Positions 19,210 through 28,510 are shown, counted from the first letter of the stretch. The stretch: 64,000 nt of DNA from Pseudomonas putida NBRC 14164 (GCF_000412675.1 NC_021505.1:5822501-5886500), one strand, 5' to 3'. A program made the numbers and translations. Notes: a model not told the origin generated them from the sequence alone.

Positions 19210-19387
19210 GGTGGGCATTCCGCTATTTACTGTTCTGACGGACCGCCGAGGATACGCAAAGAGCCGGGGAGTCACAAGACTGGTCGGTCACTTGTGTCAA
19301 GGCCTTTAGCCTACGACTTTACGCTATAACCCACGGGGGCATACGGCTAACAGTGTGTACAATCCAATAGCGAAATGTCTACATCTT

Positions 19388-20209
19388 TTAGCCTGAAAAA
19401 CGCTCCAACATGCTCGGATCGGTCAATTGCAACACCCAGCGTCGCTGCCCAGGCTTCAGGCCGCCCTTGCGGGAACGGTCCAGCACCCAGCCTCGCGCTT
19501 CGACCTGGCGTCCCTTGAGGTTATCGAAGAAGCTGGCGGGGAAGTTGCGTTGCAGACGAGCGGGAACCTGCAGCACCACAGTGTCGTCCAGGGTGAGCCA
19601 GACCCCACCACGATTGCGCTCGATACCCTTGATGCGGCCACCGACCACAGCGAAGCCCGACTGCCTGACATTGCCTGCAGGCACCACGGGCGAGCGTCGC
19701 CACACACCGACACCGCCCTTGCGCGCCGCTTGCTCGGCAACCTGCAGGCAGCCGCTGAGGCTTACATTGGGGGCAACTGCCACGCGGTAGCCCAAACCCT
19801 CGCTGAGCAACCGTGCTTCCATATTGTCGCCATTCAGGCCGTAGATATGCGCCAGTGTGCGGCCATACTTGTCTTTTCCCTCAACGCCCGGCACCAGCCC
19901 GACGCGGCCGTCACTGGCATTGACCAATGCTTGAAGGCGTCGCCTGGCGGCCTCGGCATAGGGCTCGCTGCTGCGCCCTTTGCGGCCGACTTCCGGGGTA
20001 TTGATGCCGATCAGGCGCACGCTGCGGCCATCGACCAGGCGCAAGGTATCGCCATCCACCACCTGGCGTACCTGCACTTGCTGTGGCTGCTCCGGCAGCG
20101 GGCAGAACGCCAGGGCTGGGAAATGCCAGATGACGCCCATAAAAAAAGCGCCCACAAGGGGCGCTTTTTTTTGCAGCAATGCGAAACCCGAGGGGTTCGC
20201 CATGCGCAT
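19388..20209 (-). CDS. Secreted thermonuclease-like (SNc) protein
   Basis: Up to 273 aa, starting 2 nt after the rpmE stop (ATG 20209 or 20203). It carries a staphylococcal-nuclease domain: VVDGDTLRL, RLIGINTPE, EPYAEAARRRL and DKYGRTLAHIY, with the family's conserved Asp and Arg residues, at about 45-170. The C-terminal 95 residues form a further OB-like region. The N-terminus has a hydrophobic segment (about 16-37), suggesting export. The rpmE terminator lies inside codons 13-23. If translation instead starts at ATG 20140, just after the hairpin, the protein is 250 aa with a short signal and no clear ribosome site. Nuclease activity is inferred from the motifs. Confidence 0.8.
   Translation of the reverse strand: MRMANPSGFALLQKKAPLVGAFFMGVIWHFPALAFCPLPEQPQQVQVRQVVDGDTLRLVDGRSVRLIGINTPEVGRKGRSSEPYAEAARRRLQALVNASDGRVGLVPGVEGKDKYGRTLAHIYGLNGDNMEARLLSEGLGYRVAVAPNVSLSGCLQVAEQAARKGGVGVWRRSPVVPAGNVRQSGFAVVGGRIKGIERNRGGVWLTLDDTVVLQVPARLQRNFPASFFDNLKGRQVEARGWVLDRSRKGGLKPGQRRWVLQLTDPSMLERFSG
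20141..20172 (-). terminator. rpmE terminator overlapping the nuclease 5' end
   Basis: The stem AAAAAAAGCGCCC/GGGGCGCTTTTTTTT lies 40-70 nt after the rpmE stop. It reads as a strong Rho-independent terminator on the minus strand yet lies within the longest reading frame of the next gene. Confidence 0.85.
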
Positions 20210-20211
20210 GA

Positions 20212-20427
20212 TTACTTCTTGGCACCGAACATGCCGAAGCGATCGGCGAACTTCTGTACGCGACCACCGGTGTCCAGGACTTTCTGCTTACCGGTGTAGA
20301 ACGGGTGGCACAGGTTGCAAACGTCGATCGACAGGGTGTTGCCCAGGGTCGAACGGCTTTCGAACTTGTTGCCGCAGCTGCAGGTGACTGCAACTACTTC
20401 ATAGTTCGGGTGGATACCTTCTTTCAT
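20212..20427 (-). CDS. rpmE: 50S ribosomal protein L31
   Basis: 71 aa, starting MKEGIHPNYE. It is the zinc-binding (C+) form: CSC at 16-18 and CNLC at 37-40 supply four cysteine ligands. It is a component of the large ribosomal subunit at the intersubunit bridge. No zinc-free paralogue is in this window. It transcribes divergently from priA. Confidence 0.97.
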   Translation of the reverse strand: MKEGIHPNYEVVAVTCSCGNKFESRSTLGNTLSIDVCNLCHPFYTGKQKVLDTGGRVQKFADRFGMFGAKK

Positions 20428-20594
20428 GGTCGCTTCCTCGAGCTGCGTGCCGCCATCCAACACCAATTGTTGAATACCGCACGTAATTAGGCGGCAAATA
20501 ATACCAGAGCGCTGCGCTAGTGCAAGTTGTCGCTTGCACCGACCGTCGTCTGCTAGGCTCGCCAGTCTTTGATACGCCCTCCGAGACCTTCCGC

Positions 20595-22814
20595 GTGCCC
20601 GACGTCATCCTGCGCCTTGCCCTGCCCTCCCCGCTGCGTCGCCTGTTCGACTACAAGGCACCCGCGAGCATGGCGCGCCAGGCCTTGACCCCAGGCATGC
20701 GCATTCGCGTGCCATTCGGCCGCCGCGAGATGATAGGCGTGCTGGTGGAGGTGTGCGCGCAGAGCGAGGTGCCCGCCGACAAGCTCAAGCCGGCCAGCGC
20801 CCTGCTCGATCCGGTATCGCCGATCCCGCCATCGCTATTCAAACTGTGCCTGTGGACCGCCCAGTACTACCAGCACAGCCTGGGCGATACCCTGAGCTGG
20901 GCCCTGCCGACGCTATTGCGCCAGGGCGAACCTGCCGAGATGCGCCAGGAGCGCTTCTGGCATATTGCCCCCGGTGCCCGCCTGGAAGACCCCCGGATCG
21001 CCCGCGCGCCGCGCCAGCGCGACGCCCTCAAGACCCTGGCCCAGCATCCGCACGGCGTGGCCCACAGCCTGCTGGCCAAGCTCAACCTGAACAAGGACAG
21101 CCTCGACCTGCTGCTGGCCAAGGAGCTGGTGCAGATTGAAGTCCGCCGGCACTCGCCGGCGCTACGCCACGAACACTGGCTGGCGCAGCCGGAACTGCCG
21201 CTCAACGATGAGCAGCGCGACGCCTTTGACGCTGTGCGCGAAGGCTTTGGGGGCTTTGGCGCATTCCTGCTGGCCGGCGTCACCGGCAGCGGCAAGACCG
21301 AGGTCTACCTGCAGCTGATTCGTGAAACCCTGGAAGCCGGGAAGCAGGCGCTGGTGCTGATCCCGGAGATCAACCTCGGCCCACAGACCCTGGCGCGCTT
21401 CGAGCAACGCTTCAACGCCCGCATCGCGCTGCTGCATTCGGCGGTGAACGACCGCGAGCGCCTGGACGCCTGGCTGGCTGCCCGGGACGGCGAGGCCGAT
21501 ATCATCATCGGCACCCGCTCGGCATTGTTCACGCCGATGAAAAACCCCGGCCTGATCATCATCGACGAGGAGCACGACGGCTCCTATAAACAGCAGGAGG
21601 GGCTGCGCTATCACGCCCGCGACCTGGCACTGGTGCGCGCCCACCAGGAGAACATCCCGATCCTGCTAGGTTCTGCCACGCCGTCGCTGGAAACCCTGCA
21701 CAACGCCCTGACCGGTCGCTACCGCCTGCTGCGCATGAACCAGCGCGCCGGTGGCGCCCGCCCGCCGCGCATGCTGCGCCTGGACGTAAAGAGCCTGCCA
21801 CTGGACAGCGGTATCAGCGGCCCGCTGCAGCAAGCCATCCGCCAGACCCTTGAGGCTGGCCAGCAAGTGCTGGTATTCCTGAACCGCCGCGGCTTCGCCC
21901 CGACCTTGCTGTGCCACGATTGTGGCTGGCTGTCCGAGTGCCCGCGCTGTGATGCACGCATGACCGTGCACCAGCGTTCTGGCGTGCTGCGCTGCCACCA
22001 CTGTGGCTACGACGAACGCCTGCCGCACCAGTGCCCGCAGTGCAACCACGTGGATCTGCGCCCGGTCGGCGCGGGCACCGAGCGCGCCGAAGAACGCCTG
22101 AAGGTGCTGTTCCCGGACTACCCGATCCTGCGGGTGGACCGCGACAGCACGGCGCGCAAGGACGCCATGCACAACCTGTTCACTACCATACAGCGCGGCC
22201 AGCCGAGCATCCTGGTCGGTACGCAGATGCTTGCCAAGGGCCACCACTTCCCCCGGGTGACCCTGGTGGCCATCCTCGACGCCGATGGTGGGCTGTTCTC
22301 GGGTGATTTTCGCGCCAGTGAGCGCATGGCGCAGCTGATCGTGCAGGTGGCCGGGCGCGCCGGGCGGGCCGAAGAGCCAGGCAAGGTCATCATCCAGACC
22401 CACCTGGCCGACCACCCGCTGTTGGTGCAGCTTACCGAGCAGGGCTACTTCGCCTTTGCCGAACAGGCCCTGGACGAACGCCGCGCCGCCGGGCTGCCGC
22501 CCTACTCCCACCTGGCCCTGCTGCGCGCCGAAGCGCACAAGCCGGGGCAGGCCGAAGGTTTCCTTGACGAAGCCTGCGCCGCCGCCGAACGCCTGGTGGC
22601 CGAGCAGCGCCTGCCGGGCATCGAACTGCTGGGCCCGGTGCCGGCGCCCATGGAGCGCCGCGCCGGGCGCTTCCGTGCGCAACTGTTGATACAGGCCAAT
22701 ACCCGGGCGCCTTTGCATCGACTGATCAGTGCCTGGTTGCTAGTGTTGGAGCAGATGCCCAGCGGGCGGCAGGTACGCTGGTCGCTGGACGTCGACCCGG
22801 TCGACCTGTACTGA
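20595..22814 (+). CDS. priA: Primosomal protein N' (replication restart helicase)
   Basis: 739 aa from GTG 20595 (MPDVILRLALPSPLRRLFDY), matching family starts. It is a superfamily 2 helicase that reloads the replisome at stalled forks. The N-terminal DNA-binding domain is followed by Walker A GVTGSGKT (about 228-235), DEEH and helicase motifs. Eight zinc-ligand cysteines (CHDC, CPRC, CHHC, CPQC; about 439-485) sit within the C-terminal helicase lobe. It is monocistronic and divergent from rpmE. Confidence 0.97.
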   Translation: MPDVILRLALPSPLRRLFDYKAPASMARQALTPGMRIRVPFGRREMIGVLVEVCAQSEVPADKLKPASALLDPVSPIPPSLFKLCLWTAQYYQHSLGDTLSWALPTLLRQGEPAEMRQERFWHIAPGARLEDPRIARAPRQRDALKTLAQHPHGVAHSLLAKLNLNKDSLDLLLAKELVQIEVRRHSPALRHEHWLAQPELPLNDEQRDAFDAVREGFGGFGAFLLAGVTGSGKTEVYLQLIRETLEAGKQALVLIPEINLGPQTLARFEQRFNARIALLHSAVNDRERLDAWLAARDGEADIIIGTRSALFTPMKNPGLIIIDEEHDGSYKQQEGLRYHARDLALVRAHQENIPILLGSATPSLETLHNALTGRYRLLRMNQRAGGARPPRMLRLDVKSLPLDSGISGPLQQAIRQTLEAGQQVLVFLNRRGFAPTLLCHDCGWLSECPRCDARMTVHQRSGVLRCHHCGYDERLPHQCPQCNHVDLRPVGAGTERAEERLKVLFPDYPILRVDRDSTARKDAMHNLFTTIQRGQPSILVGTQMLAKGHHFPRVTLVAILDADGGLFSGDFRASERMAQLIVQVAGRAGRAEEPGKVIIQTHLADHPLLVQLTEQGYFAFAEQALDERRAAGLPPYSHLALLRAEAHKPGQAEGFLDEACAAAERLVAEQRLPGIELLGPVPAPMERRAGRFRAQLLIQANTRAPLHRLISAWLLVLEQMPSGRQVRWSLDVDPVDLY

Positions 22815-22934
22815 CGTCTGGCGCTGCTTTGCAGCCCCAAAGGTTGGCAACCCGCTCCCGGCAACGGATAATGCCCAGTTTTTCCACCTGCGCATCCAGG
22901 CGCTCACCGCGCTTGCGGTCGAAAAGAGATCCCC

Positions 22935-24671
22935 ATGAAAGACACCATTCGCCAGCTGGTCCAGCAAGCCCTCACCCAACTCGTCACCGACGGTGTGCTG
23001 CCTGAAGGGCTGTCGCCGGCGATCCAGGTGGAAAACGCCCGGGACAAGACCCACGGCGACTTCGCCAGCAACATCGCCATGATGCTGGCCAAGCAGGCAG
23101 GCATGAAGCCACGCGACCTGGCCGAAAAACTGATCAACGCCCTGCCGGCCAGCGCCGACATCAGCAAAGTGGAAATCGCCGGCCCCGGCTTCCTCAACTT
23201 CTTCCAGAACACCGACGCCCTGGCCAACCGCCTGGACGCCGCCCTGGCCGATGACCACCTCGGCGTGCGCAAGGCCGGCCCGAGCGAAAAGGTCGTCATC
23301 GACATGTCGGCGCCAAACCTGGCCAAAGAGATGCACGTCGGCCACCTGCGCTCGACCATCATCGGTGACAGCGTCGCACGCGTGCTGGAATTTTTGGGGG
23401 ACAACGTCATTCGCCAGAACCACGTCGGCGACTGGGGCACCCAGTTCGGCATGCTGATGGCCTACCTGCAGGAAAACCCGATCACCAGCGACGAGCTGTC
23501 GGACCTGGAGAACTTCTACCGGGCGGCGAAGAAGCGCTTCGACGAATCGGAAGAGTTCGCCACGCGCGCCCGTGGCCTGGTGGTCAAGCTGCAAGCCGGC
23601 GACCCTGAGTGCCTGGCCCTGTGGACCCGCTTCAAGGACATCTCGCTGTCGCACTGCCAGAAGACTTACGAGCTGCTCAACGTCAAATTGACCATGGCCG
23701 ACGTGATGGGCGAAAGCGCCTACAACGACGACCTGGCCAACGTGGTGGCCGACCTCAAGGCCAAGGGCCTGCTGGTCGAAGACCAAGGCGCCCAGTGCGT
23801 GTTCCTGGAAGAATTCAAGAACAGCGAAGGCGAACCCCTGCCGGTGATCGTGCAAAAAGCCGACGGCGGCTACCTGTACGCCACCACCGACCTGGCCGCA
23901 GTGCGCTATCGCAGCAACGTGCTCAACGCTGACCGCGCCCTGTACTTCGTCGACCAGCGCCAGGCCCTGCACTTCAACCAGGTATTCGAAGTGGCACGCC
24001 GTGCAGGCTTTGTCGGCCACCCGATGCAGATGGAGCACATGGGCTTCGGCACCATGAACGGCGCCGACGGCCGCCCGTTCAAGACCCGTGACGGCGGCAC
24101 CGTCAAGCTGATCGACCTGCTCACCGAGGCCAAGGAGCGCGCCTACGCGTTGGTCAAGGAAAAGAACCCGAGCCTGGCTGACGAAGATCTGCGCCACATC
24201 GGCGAAGTGGTTGGCATTGGCGCAGTAAAATACGCCGACCTGTCCAAGCACCGCACCAGCGACTACAGCTTCAACTTCGAGCTGATGCTCAACTTCGAAG
24301 GCAACACCGCCCCGTACCTGCTGTACGCCTACACCCGCGTAGCCGGCGTATTCCGCAAGCTGGGCAAGGGCTTTGACGAAGTCGAAGGCAAGATCGTGCT
24401 GCAGGCCGCCCACGAGCAGGACCTGGCTGCGCGCCTGGCGCAGTTTGGCGAAACCCTCAATAGCGTCGCCGAAAAAGGCACACCGCACGTGCTGTGCAGC
24501 TACCTGTACGACCTGGCCGGGCTGTTCTCCAGCTTCTACGAGAACTGCCCGATCCTCGCCGCCGAAACCCCGGAGCAACAGCAAAGCCGCCTGCGCCTGG
24601 CCGCCCTGACCGGCCGCACCCTCAAACAAGGTCTGGAACTGCTCGGCCTGGAAACCCTGGAGCGCATGTAA
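22935..24671 (+). CDS. argS: Arginyl-tRNA synthetase
   Basis: 578 aa class I synthetase. The N-terminal Add-1 domain (1-115) recognises the tRNA D-loop. The HIGH motif appears as HVGH (about 134-137, context APNLAKEMHVGHLRST). A C-terminal anticodon-binding DALR domain ends at ...LGLETLERM. No canonical KMSK is seen, as is usual in ArgRS. The next gene starts 1 nt after its stop. Confidence 0.97.
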   Translation: MKDTIRQLVQQALTQLVTDGVLPEGLSPAIQVENARDKTHGDFASNIAMMLAKQAGMKPRDLAEKLINALPASADISKVEIAGPGFLNFFQNTDALANRLDAALADDHLGVRKAGPSEKVVIDMSAPNLAKEMHVGHLRSTIIGDSVARVLEFLGDNVIRQNHVGDWGTQFGMLMAYLQENPITSDELSDLENFYRAAKKRFDESEEFATRARGLVVKLQAGDPECLALWTRFKDISLSHCQKTYELLNVKLTMADVMGESAYNDDLANVVADLKAKGLLVEDQGAQCVFLEEFKNSEGEPLPVIVQKADGGYLYATTDLAAVRYRSNVLNADRALYFVDQRQALHFNQVFEVARRAGFVGHPMQMEHMGFGTMNGADGRPFKTRDGGTVKLIDLLTEAKERAYALVKEKNPSLADEDLRHIGEVVGIGAVKYADLSKHRTSDYSFNFELMLNFEGNTAPYLLYAYTRVAGVFRKLGKGFDEVEGKIVLQAAHEQDLAARLAQFGETLNSVAEKGTPHVLCSYLYDLAGLFSSFYENCPILAAETPEQQQSRLRLAALTGRTLKQGLELLGLETLERM

Positions 24672-24672
24672 G

Positions 24673-25371
24673 TTGGCTGCCAAGAAAAAACCCGCCCCAA
24701 AACGCGGCGCCAGCCGCCAGACGGCACCGGCCAAACAGCCGATCCCTGGTTGGGTATGGATGGCCGTCGGCCTCACCGTCGGCGCGTTCATCGTGTTCCT
24801 GATGAAGCTCGAGCCGGGGGGCGATGACATCAAGCGTGCCAAGCCCGAGCAGCAGAAGACGGAAAAGGTGACCGAAGCCAGCAAGCCTGCGCAGGCCACC
24901 CCGCAGCAGCCGGTGAAGCCGAAGTACGACTTCTACACCCTGCTGCCGGAGTCTGAGGTGATCGTGCCGCCAGAAGCGGTACCGGAGAAGACGCCACCGG
25001 TACCGGCCCAGCCCGTGACCCCGGTGACGCCGGCAGAAGCGGCAAAAATCGACACCGCGCGGGCCCAGGCGGCATTGCTGGGCCAGACCCCGCCACCGCC
25101 ACCACCGGTGATCAAGCCGGCTGCGACCACCCAGTACTTCCTGCAGGCTGGCTCGTTCCGCAAGCAGGCCGATGCCGACAAGGTCCGTGCGCAGATCATC
25201 CTCCTGGGCCAGTCGGTGAAGGTGGAGTCGGGTACGGTCAAGGACGAGACGTGGTACCGCGTACTGGTCGGGCCCTTCAGCAACCGTGAACAGCTGACCG
25301 GTGCGCAGAAGCAACTGGCCGGGGCCGGGTTCAGCAACCTGCTGCTGCAACAACGGCAGACCCGGCAGTAA
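24673..25371 (+). CDS. SPOR-domain membrane protein (FtsN-like)
   Basis: 232 aa with a TTG start directly after argS (AAKKKPAPKRG...). A basic cytoplasmic tail is followed by one transmembrane helix (about 27-45), a Lys/Pro-rich periplasmic linker, and a C-terminal SPOR domain (QYFLQAGSFRKQADADKVRAQ...; about 155-228) that binds peptidoglycan at the division site. The architecture and the position after argS are those of the FtsN-like proteins of gammaproteobacteria. The essential FtsN peptide itself cannot be identified with certainty by eye. Confidence 0.85.
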   Translation: MAAKKKPAPKRGASRQTAPAKQPIPGWVWMAVGLTVGAFIVFLMKLEPGGDDIKRAKPEQQKTEKVTEASKPAQATPQQPVKPKYDFYTLLPESEVIVPPEAVPEKTPPVPAQPVTPVTPAEAAKIDTARAQAALLGQTPPPPPPVIKPAATTQYFLQAGSFRKQADADKVRAQIILLGQSVKVESGTVKDETWYRVLVGPFSNREQLTGAQKQLAGAGFSNLLLQQRQTRQ

Positions 25372-25380
25372 CCCAGCCAC

Positions 25381-25420
25381 AAAAAAAGGCCTTGCCGCTT
25401 CGGTGCGACAAGGCCTTTTT
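25381..25420. terminator. Bidirectional terminator
   Basis: The stem AAAAAGGCCTTG/CAAGGCCTTTTT has a 16-nt loop and lies between the convergent SPOR and TM2 genes. Confidence 0.85.
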
Positions 25421-25438
25421 CATTACCCGCGAAGCATT

Positions 25439-25855
25439 TCAACGCAAGGCGTTGCGCTCGGACACCTGGCTGTTCAACGTCCAGAAGTCATACAGCACCC
25501 CCACCAGGAACAAGCCGCCGGTAAAGAAGTAAATGATCGCGGTGATCCACTTGCCCTGATACAGCCGATGCAGGCCAAACACCCCAAGGAAGGTCAGCAG
25601 GATCCAGGCGATGTTGTAGTCGATACGCCCGGACTGGAACCGCAGGTCTGCTTCACGGTCCATGGCCGGGATCAGGAACAGGTCGATCAACCAGCCAATG
25701 CCCAGCAGGCCCAAGGTGAAGAACCAAATGGTGCCGGTGATGGGCTTGCCGTAGTAAAAGCGATGCGACCCGGTGAAGCCGAAAATCCACAGCAGGTAAC
25801 CGATGACCTTGCTGTGAGTGTCGTGATAGGGCGCCCCCTGTTGATAAGTATTCAT
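25439..25855 (-). CDS. TM2-domain membrane protein
   Basis: 138 aa. It has two consecutive TM2-like units, each a helix pair with the G-hR-Y-G turn: GFTGSHRFYYGKPITGTIWFF (about 27-47) and GVFGLHRLYQGKWITAIIYFF (about 93-113). About four transmembrane helices are expected. TM2 proteins are small membrane proteins of unknown bacterial function. It transcribes divergently from the NlpC/P60 gene across a 166-nt AT-rich gap. Confidence 0.82.
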   Translation of the reverse strand: MNTYQQGAPYHDTHSKVIGYLLWIFGFTGSHRFYYGKPITGTIWFFTLGLLGIGWLIDLFLIPAMDREADLRFQSGRIDYNIAWILLTFLGVFGLHRLYQGKWITAIIYFFTGGLFLVGVLYDFWTLNSQVSERNALR

Positions 25856-26021
25856 TCATAGCCCTCGTGGGTTATCCGAAAATTTTCTAAAAAAAAATGT
25901 GACTTTCTTGTCGCAGGCCGACGTACGGCACCTGGGCAATCGACCAACGGATCAAAGATTGATCAAAAAGCTGTTATAAAGTTGCGCGCCCAACACATAA
26001 CTATTCATAAGAGCTTCATCT

Positions 26022-26648
26022 ATGCCGCCTTTGATCAAGACATGGCTGACCCTCTGCCTATTATTGCCCCTGGCCGCCCACGCCACCAATCGTGAGCAAC
26101 GTCTTCCCAATGGTTTCACCGGCTACACCACCAATGCCTCGGTGAAACACGCGCCGGTCAAGCAGACCGCTCTACGCGCACGCCCAGCCAATGCCGCCAG
26201 CAACCGCGGCTTGCCAGTGGCTGCCATGTCGCCGAAGCAGAGCAGCGATGTGCTCAGCCGTGCCGTGAATGTGCTCGGTACCCCTTATGTTTGGGGTGGC
26301 AGCAGCCCGAAAAAAGGGTTCGACTGCAGCGGGCTGGTGAAATACGCCTTCAACGATGTCGCAGACGTCGACCTGCCGCGCACCTCCAATGCCATGGCCC
26401 AGGGCCATGGCGTCAAGGTGGCCAAGGGTGACCTCAAGCCTGGCGACCTGATTTTCTTCAACATCAAGAGCCGCCGGGTGAACCATGTTGCCATCTACCT
26501 GGGCAACGACCGCTTCATCCACGCACCACGGCGTGGCAAGCGGGTAAGCATCGACAACCTGAGCAAGCCCTACTGGCAGAAGCACTACGTAGTAGCCAAG
26601 CGGGTGCTGCCTAAGGAACAGCAGCAGCTGAACCTGGCCAAGCGCTAA
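26022..26648 (+). CDS. NlpC/P60 family peptidoglycan hydrolase
   Basis: 208 aa with a signal peptide (about 1-22, cleavage after AHA). The C-terminal NlpC/P60 domain has catalytic Cys in FDCSGLVKYAF (about residue 104), His in RVNHVAIYLG and a third polar residue in FIHAPRRG. Family members are gamma-D-Glu-mDAP endopeptidases of the periplasm. It is monocistronic and followed by a REP pair. Its exact cleavage specificity is unknown. Confidence 0.9.
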   Translation: MPPLIKTWLTLCLLLPLAAHATNREQRLPNGFTGYTTNASVKHAPVKQTALRARPANAASNRGLPVAAMSPKQSSDVLSRAVNVLGTPYVWGGSSPKKGFDCSGLVKYAFNDVADVDLPRTSNAMAQGHGVKVAKGDLKPGDLIFFNIKSRRVNHVAIYLGNDRFIHAPRRGKRVSIDNLSKPYWQKHYVVAKRVLPKEQQQLNLAKR

Positions 26649-26651
26649 CAG

Positions 26652-26752
26652 GTCCGGCCTCTTCGCGGGCACGCCCGCTCCCACAGGTACAGCACAGCCT
26701 TCGAACCCTGTGCCGTACCTGTGGGAGCGGGCGTGCCCGCGAAGAGGCCTGA
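26652..26752. repeat. REP inverted pair
   Basis: Two head-to-head P. putida REPs (CCTCTTCGCGGGCACGCCCG and the inverse), about 25 nt apart, between the convergent NlpC/P60 and pilT genes. The two together can form one long hairpin. Confidence 0.9.
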
Positions 26753-26759
26753 GCAGGCA

Positions 26760-27758
26760 CTATAACCCTCTGATCAGTCCGCTCTCCTTGAGCTCCCGCA
26801 TCGCCCCCTCCATCGTCCGCATCCCCTGCGCCGCCCCGCCCTGCATCACCGAACACAACTGCGCCATTCGCCCCTCCCGCACCAGGTTGCGCACCGCCGG
26901 CGTCGCCACCAGCACTTCCCGCGCCGCCACCCGCCCACCGCCCACACGCCTGACCAGTACCTGAGCCACCACAAGGCGCAACGACTCGGCCAACATGGTT
27001 CGCACCAAGGGCTTTTCCTCGGCAGCAAACACCTCCACCAACCGGTCAACGCTGCTGGCCGCCGACCGCGTATGCACGGTCGCCAGCACCAGGTGCCCGG
27101 TCTCGGCTGCGCGCAAGGCCAGGCGAACGCTTTCCAGGTCACGTAGCTCACCGATCATGATCACATCCGGGTCCTGGCGCAGCGCACTGCGCAGCCCTTG
27201 GGCGAAGCCGCCGCTATGGCGGCCAATCTCACGCTGGTTGATCAGGCTGCGCTGGCTGCTGTGGATAACTTCGACCGGGTCTTCGAGGGTGATGATGTGC
27301 AGCGCCCGTTCGCGGTTCAGCTGGTCGATCAACGTCGCCAGGGTGCTGGACTTGCCACTGCCGGTAGGCCCACCGACCAGAATCAGGCCATCAGTGCATT
27401 GCGCAACAGCTTGATACACATCCCCCAGGTCGAGCTCATCCAGCGTGGCGATCCGCCCCGGGATCAGCCGAAAGGTAGCCCCAGCGCCGTTCAGTTGGCG
27501 AAACAGGTTCAGCCGAAAGCGGCCAAGCCCGGGCAACTCCAGCGCCAGGTCCAGCTCATCGCCCTGGGCCCATTGCCGCCGTTGGTGTTCAGCCAGCAAG
27601 GGCGCCATGCCTTCGGCCAGGTCTGCCGGCACCAGAGCCGGCAAATTCATGCGTTGCAAGTCACCCTCAATGCGCAGCATCGGGATCTGGCCCGCCGCCA
27701 GGTGCAGGTCCGAAGCCCCCGCATCCACGGCCCGGGCCAACAGGTCGGTCACATCCAT
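26760..27758 (-). CDS. pilT: Type IV pilus retraction ATPase PilT
   Basis: 332 aa. I chose ATG 27758 because GGGGAG lies 5 nt before it. It is a hexameric secretion-type ATPase: Walker A GPTGSGKSS (about 124-132), ITLEDPVEVIHSS Asp box, Walker B DPDVIMIGELRD, and the AAETGHLVLATVHT His box. It powers pilus retraction in concert with the pilMNOPQ genes 12 kb away. No pilU follows it, in contrast to the pilTU pair known in P. aeruginosa. It is divergent from yggS. Confidence 0.94.
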   Translation of the reverse strand: MDVTDLLARAVDAGASDLHLAAGQIPMLRIEGDLQRMNLPALVPADLAEGMAPLLAEHQRRQWAQGDELDLALELPGLGRFRLNLFRQLNGAGATFRLIPGRIATLDELDLGDVYQAVAQCTDGLILVGGPTGSGKSSTLATLIDQLNRERALHIITLEDPVEVIHSSQRSLINQREIGRHSGGFAQGLRSALRQDPDVIMIGELRDLESVRLALRAAETGHLVLATVHTRSAASSVDRLVEVFAAEEKPLVRTMLAESLRLVVAQVLVRRVGGGRVAAREVLVATPAVRNLVREGRMAQLCSVMQGGAAQGMRTMEGAMRELKESGLIRGL

Positions 27759-27823
27759 GAGACTCCCCAAAGGCCTTCAAGTAGGTAGAATGCCGCAGAC
27801 CCTCTAGCCGCCGGCATCCGTCC

Positions 27824-28510
27824 ATGTCCACCCTAGCAGACAACCTTTCCGCTATTTCCGCCCGCATCGCCAGCGCTGCCCGGGCTGCCGGGCGCGATCC
27901 GGCCAGCGTCCAGTTGCTGGCCGTGAGCAAGACCAAGCCCGCCAGCGCCATTCGCGAAATCCACGCCGCTGGCGTGCGCGATATCGGGGAAAACTACCTA
28001 CAGGAAGCGCTGACAAAGCAGCAGGCGCTAAGCGACCTGCCCTTGATCTGGCACTTCATCGGCCCCATTCAGTCGAACAAGACCAAAGCCATCGCCGAGC
28101 ATTTCGACTGGGTGCATTCCGTGGACCGCCTGAAAATTGCCCAACGCCTGTCCGAGCAGCGCCCTGCCGGCCTGGCGCCACTGAACCTCTGCCTGCAAGT
28201 GAACGTGAGCGGCGAAGACAGCAAGTCTGGCTGCACCCCCGCAGACCTTCCGGCCCTGGCCAAGGCCGTGGCCGGGCTGCCCAACCTGCGCTTGCGCGGG
28301 TTGATGGCAATCCCCGAGCCCACCGACGACCGCGCCGCCCAGGAAGCTTCCTTCGCCCGCTTGCGCCAGTTGCAGGAAAGCCTGGGCCTTGGCCTGGACA
28401 CCCTGTCCATGGGCATGAGCCACGACCTGGAAGCGGCTATTGCACAGGGTGCGACCTGGGTACGCATCGGCACCGCCCTGTTCGGTGCCCGCGACTACGG
28501 CCAAAACTGA
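27824..28510 (+). CDS. yggS: PLP-binding homeostasis protein YggS/PLPBP
   Basis: 228 aa single-domain TIM barrel that binds pyridoxal phosphate on a lysine in LLAVSKTKP (about residue 36). GENYLQEA, HFIGPIQSNK and LSMGMSHDLEAAI are family signatures. It has no known catalytic activity and balances PLP and amino-acid pools. It starts the yggS-proC-yggT group and is divergent from pilT. Confidence 0.95.
   Translation: MSTLADNLSAISARIASAARAAGRDPASVQLLAVSKTKPASAIREIHAAGVRDIGENYLQEALTKQQALSDLPLIWHFIGPIQSNKTKAIAEHFDWVHSVDRLKIAQRLSEQRPAGLAPLNLCLQVNVSGEDSKSGCTPADLPALAKAVAGLPNLRLRGLMAIPEPTDDRAAQEASFARLRQLQESLGLGLDTLSMGMSHDLEAAIAQGATWVRIGTALFGARDYGQN

Noticed and set aside
19270..19330. TTGACA on the minus strand upstream of maeB
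   Set aside because: A good -35 word, but the -10 position reads TTGTGA, so the promoter is not convincing.
22805..22865. GC-rich inverted words after priA (GCTGCTTTGCAGC)
   Set aside because: Short and without a T-run or a REP core; too weak to call a terminator or repeat.
22740..24899. 719-codon open frame on the minus strand, antisense to argS
   Set aside because: Shadow of argS codon bias with no motif. argS is clearly real.
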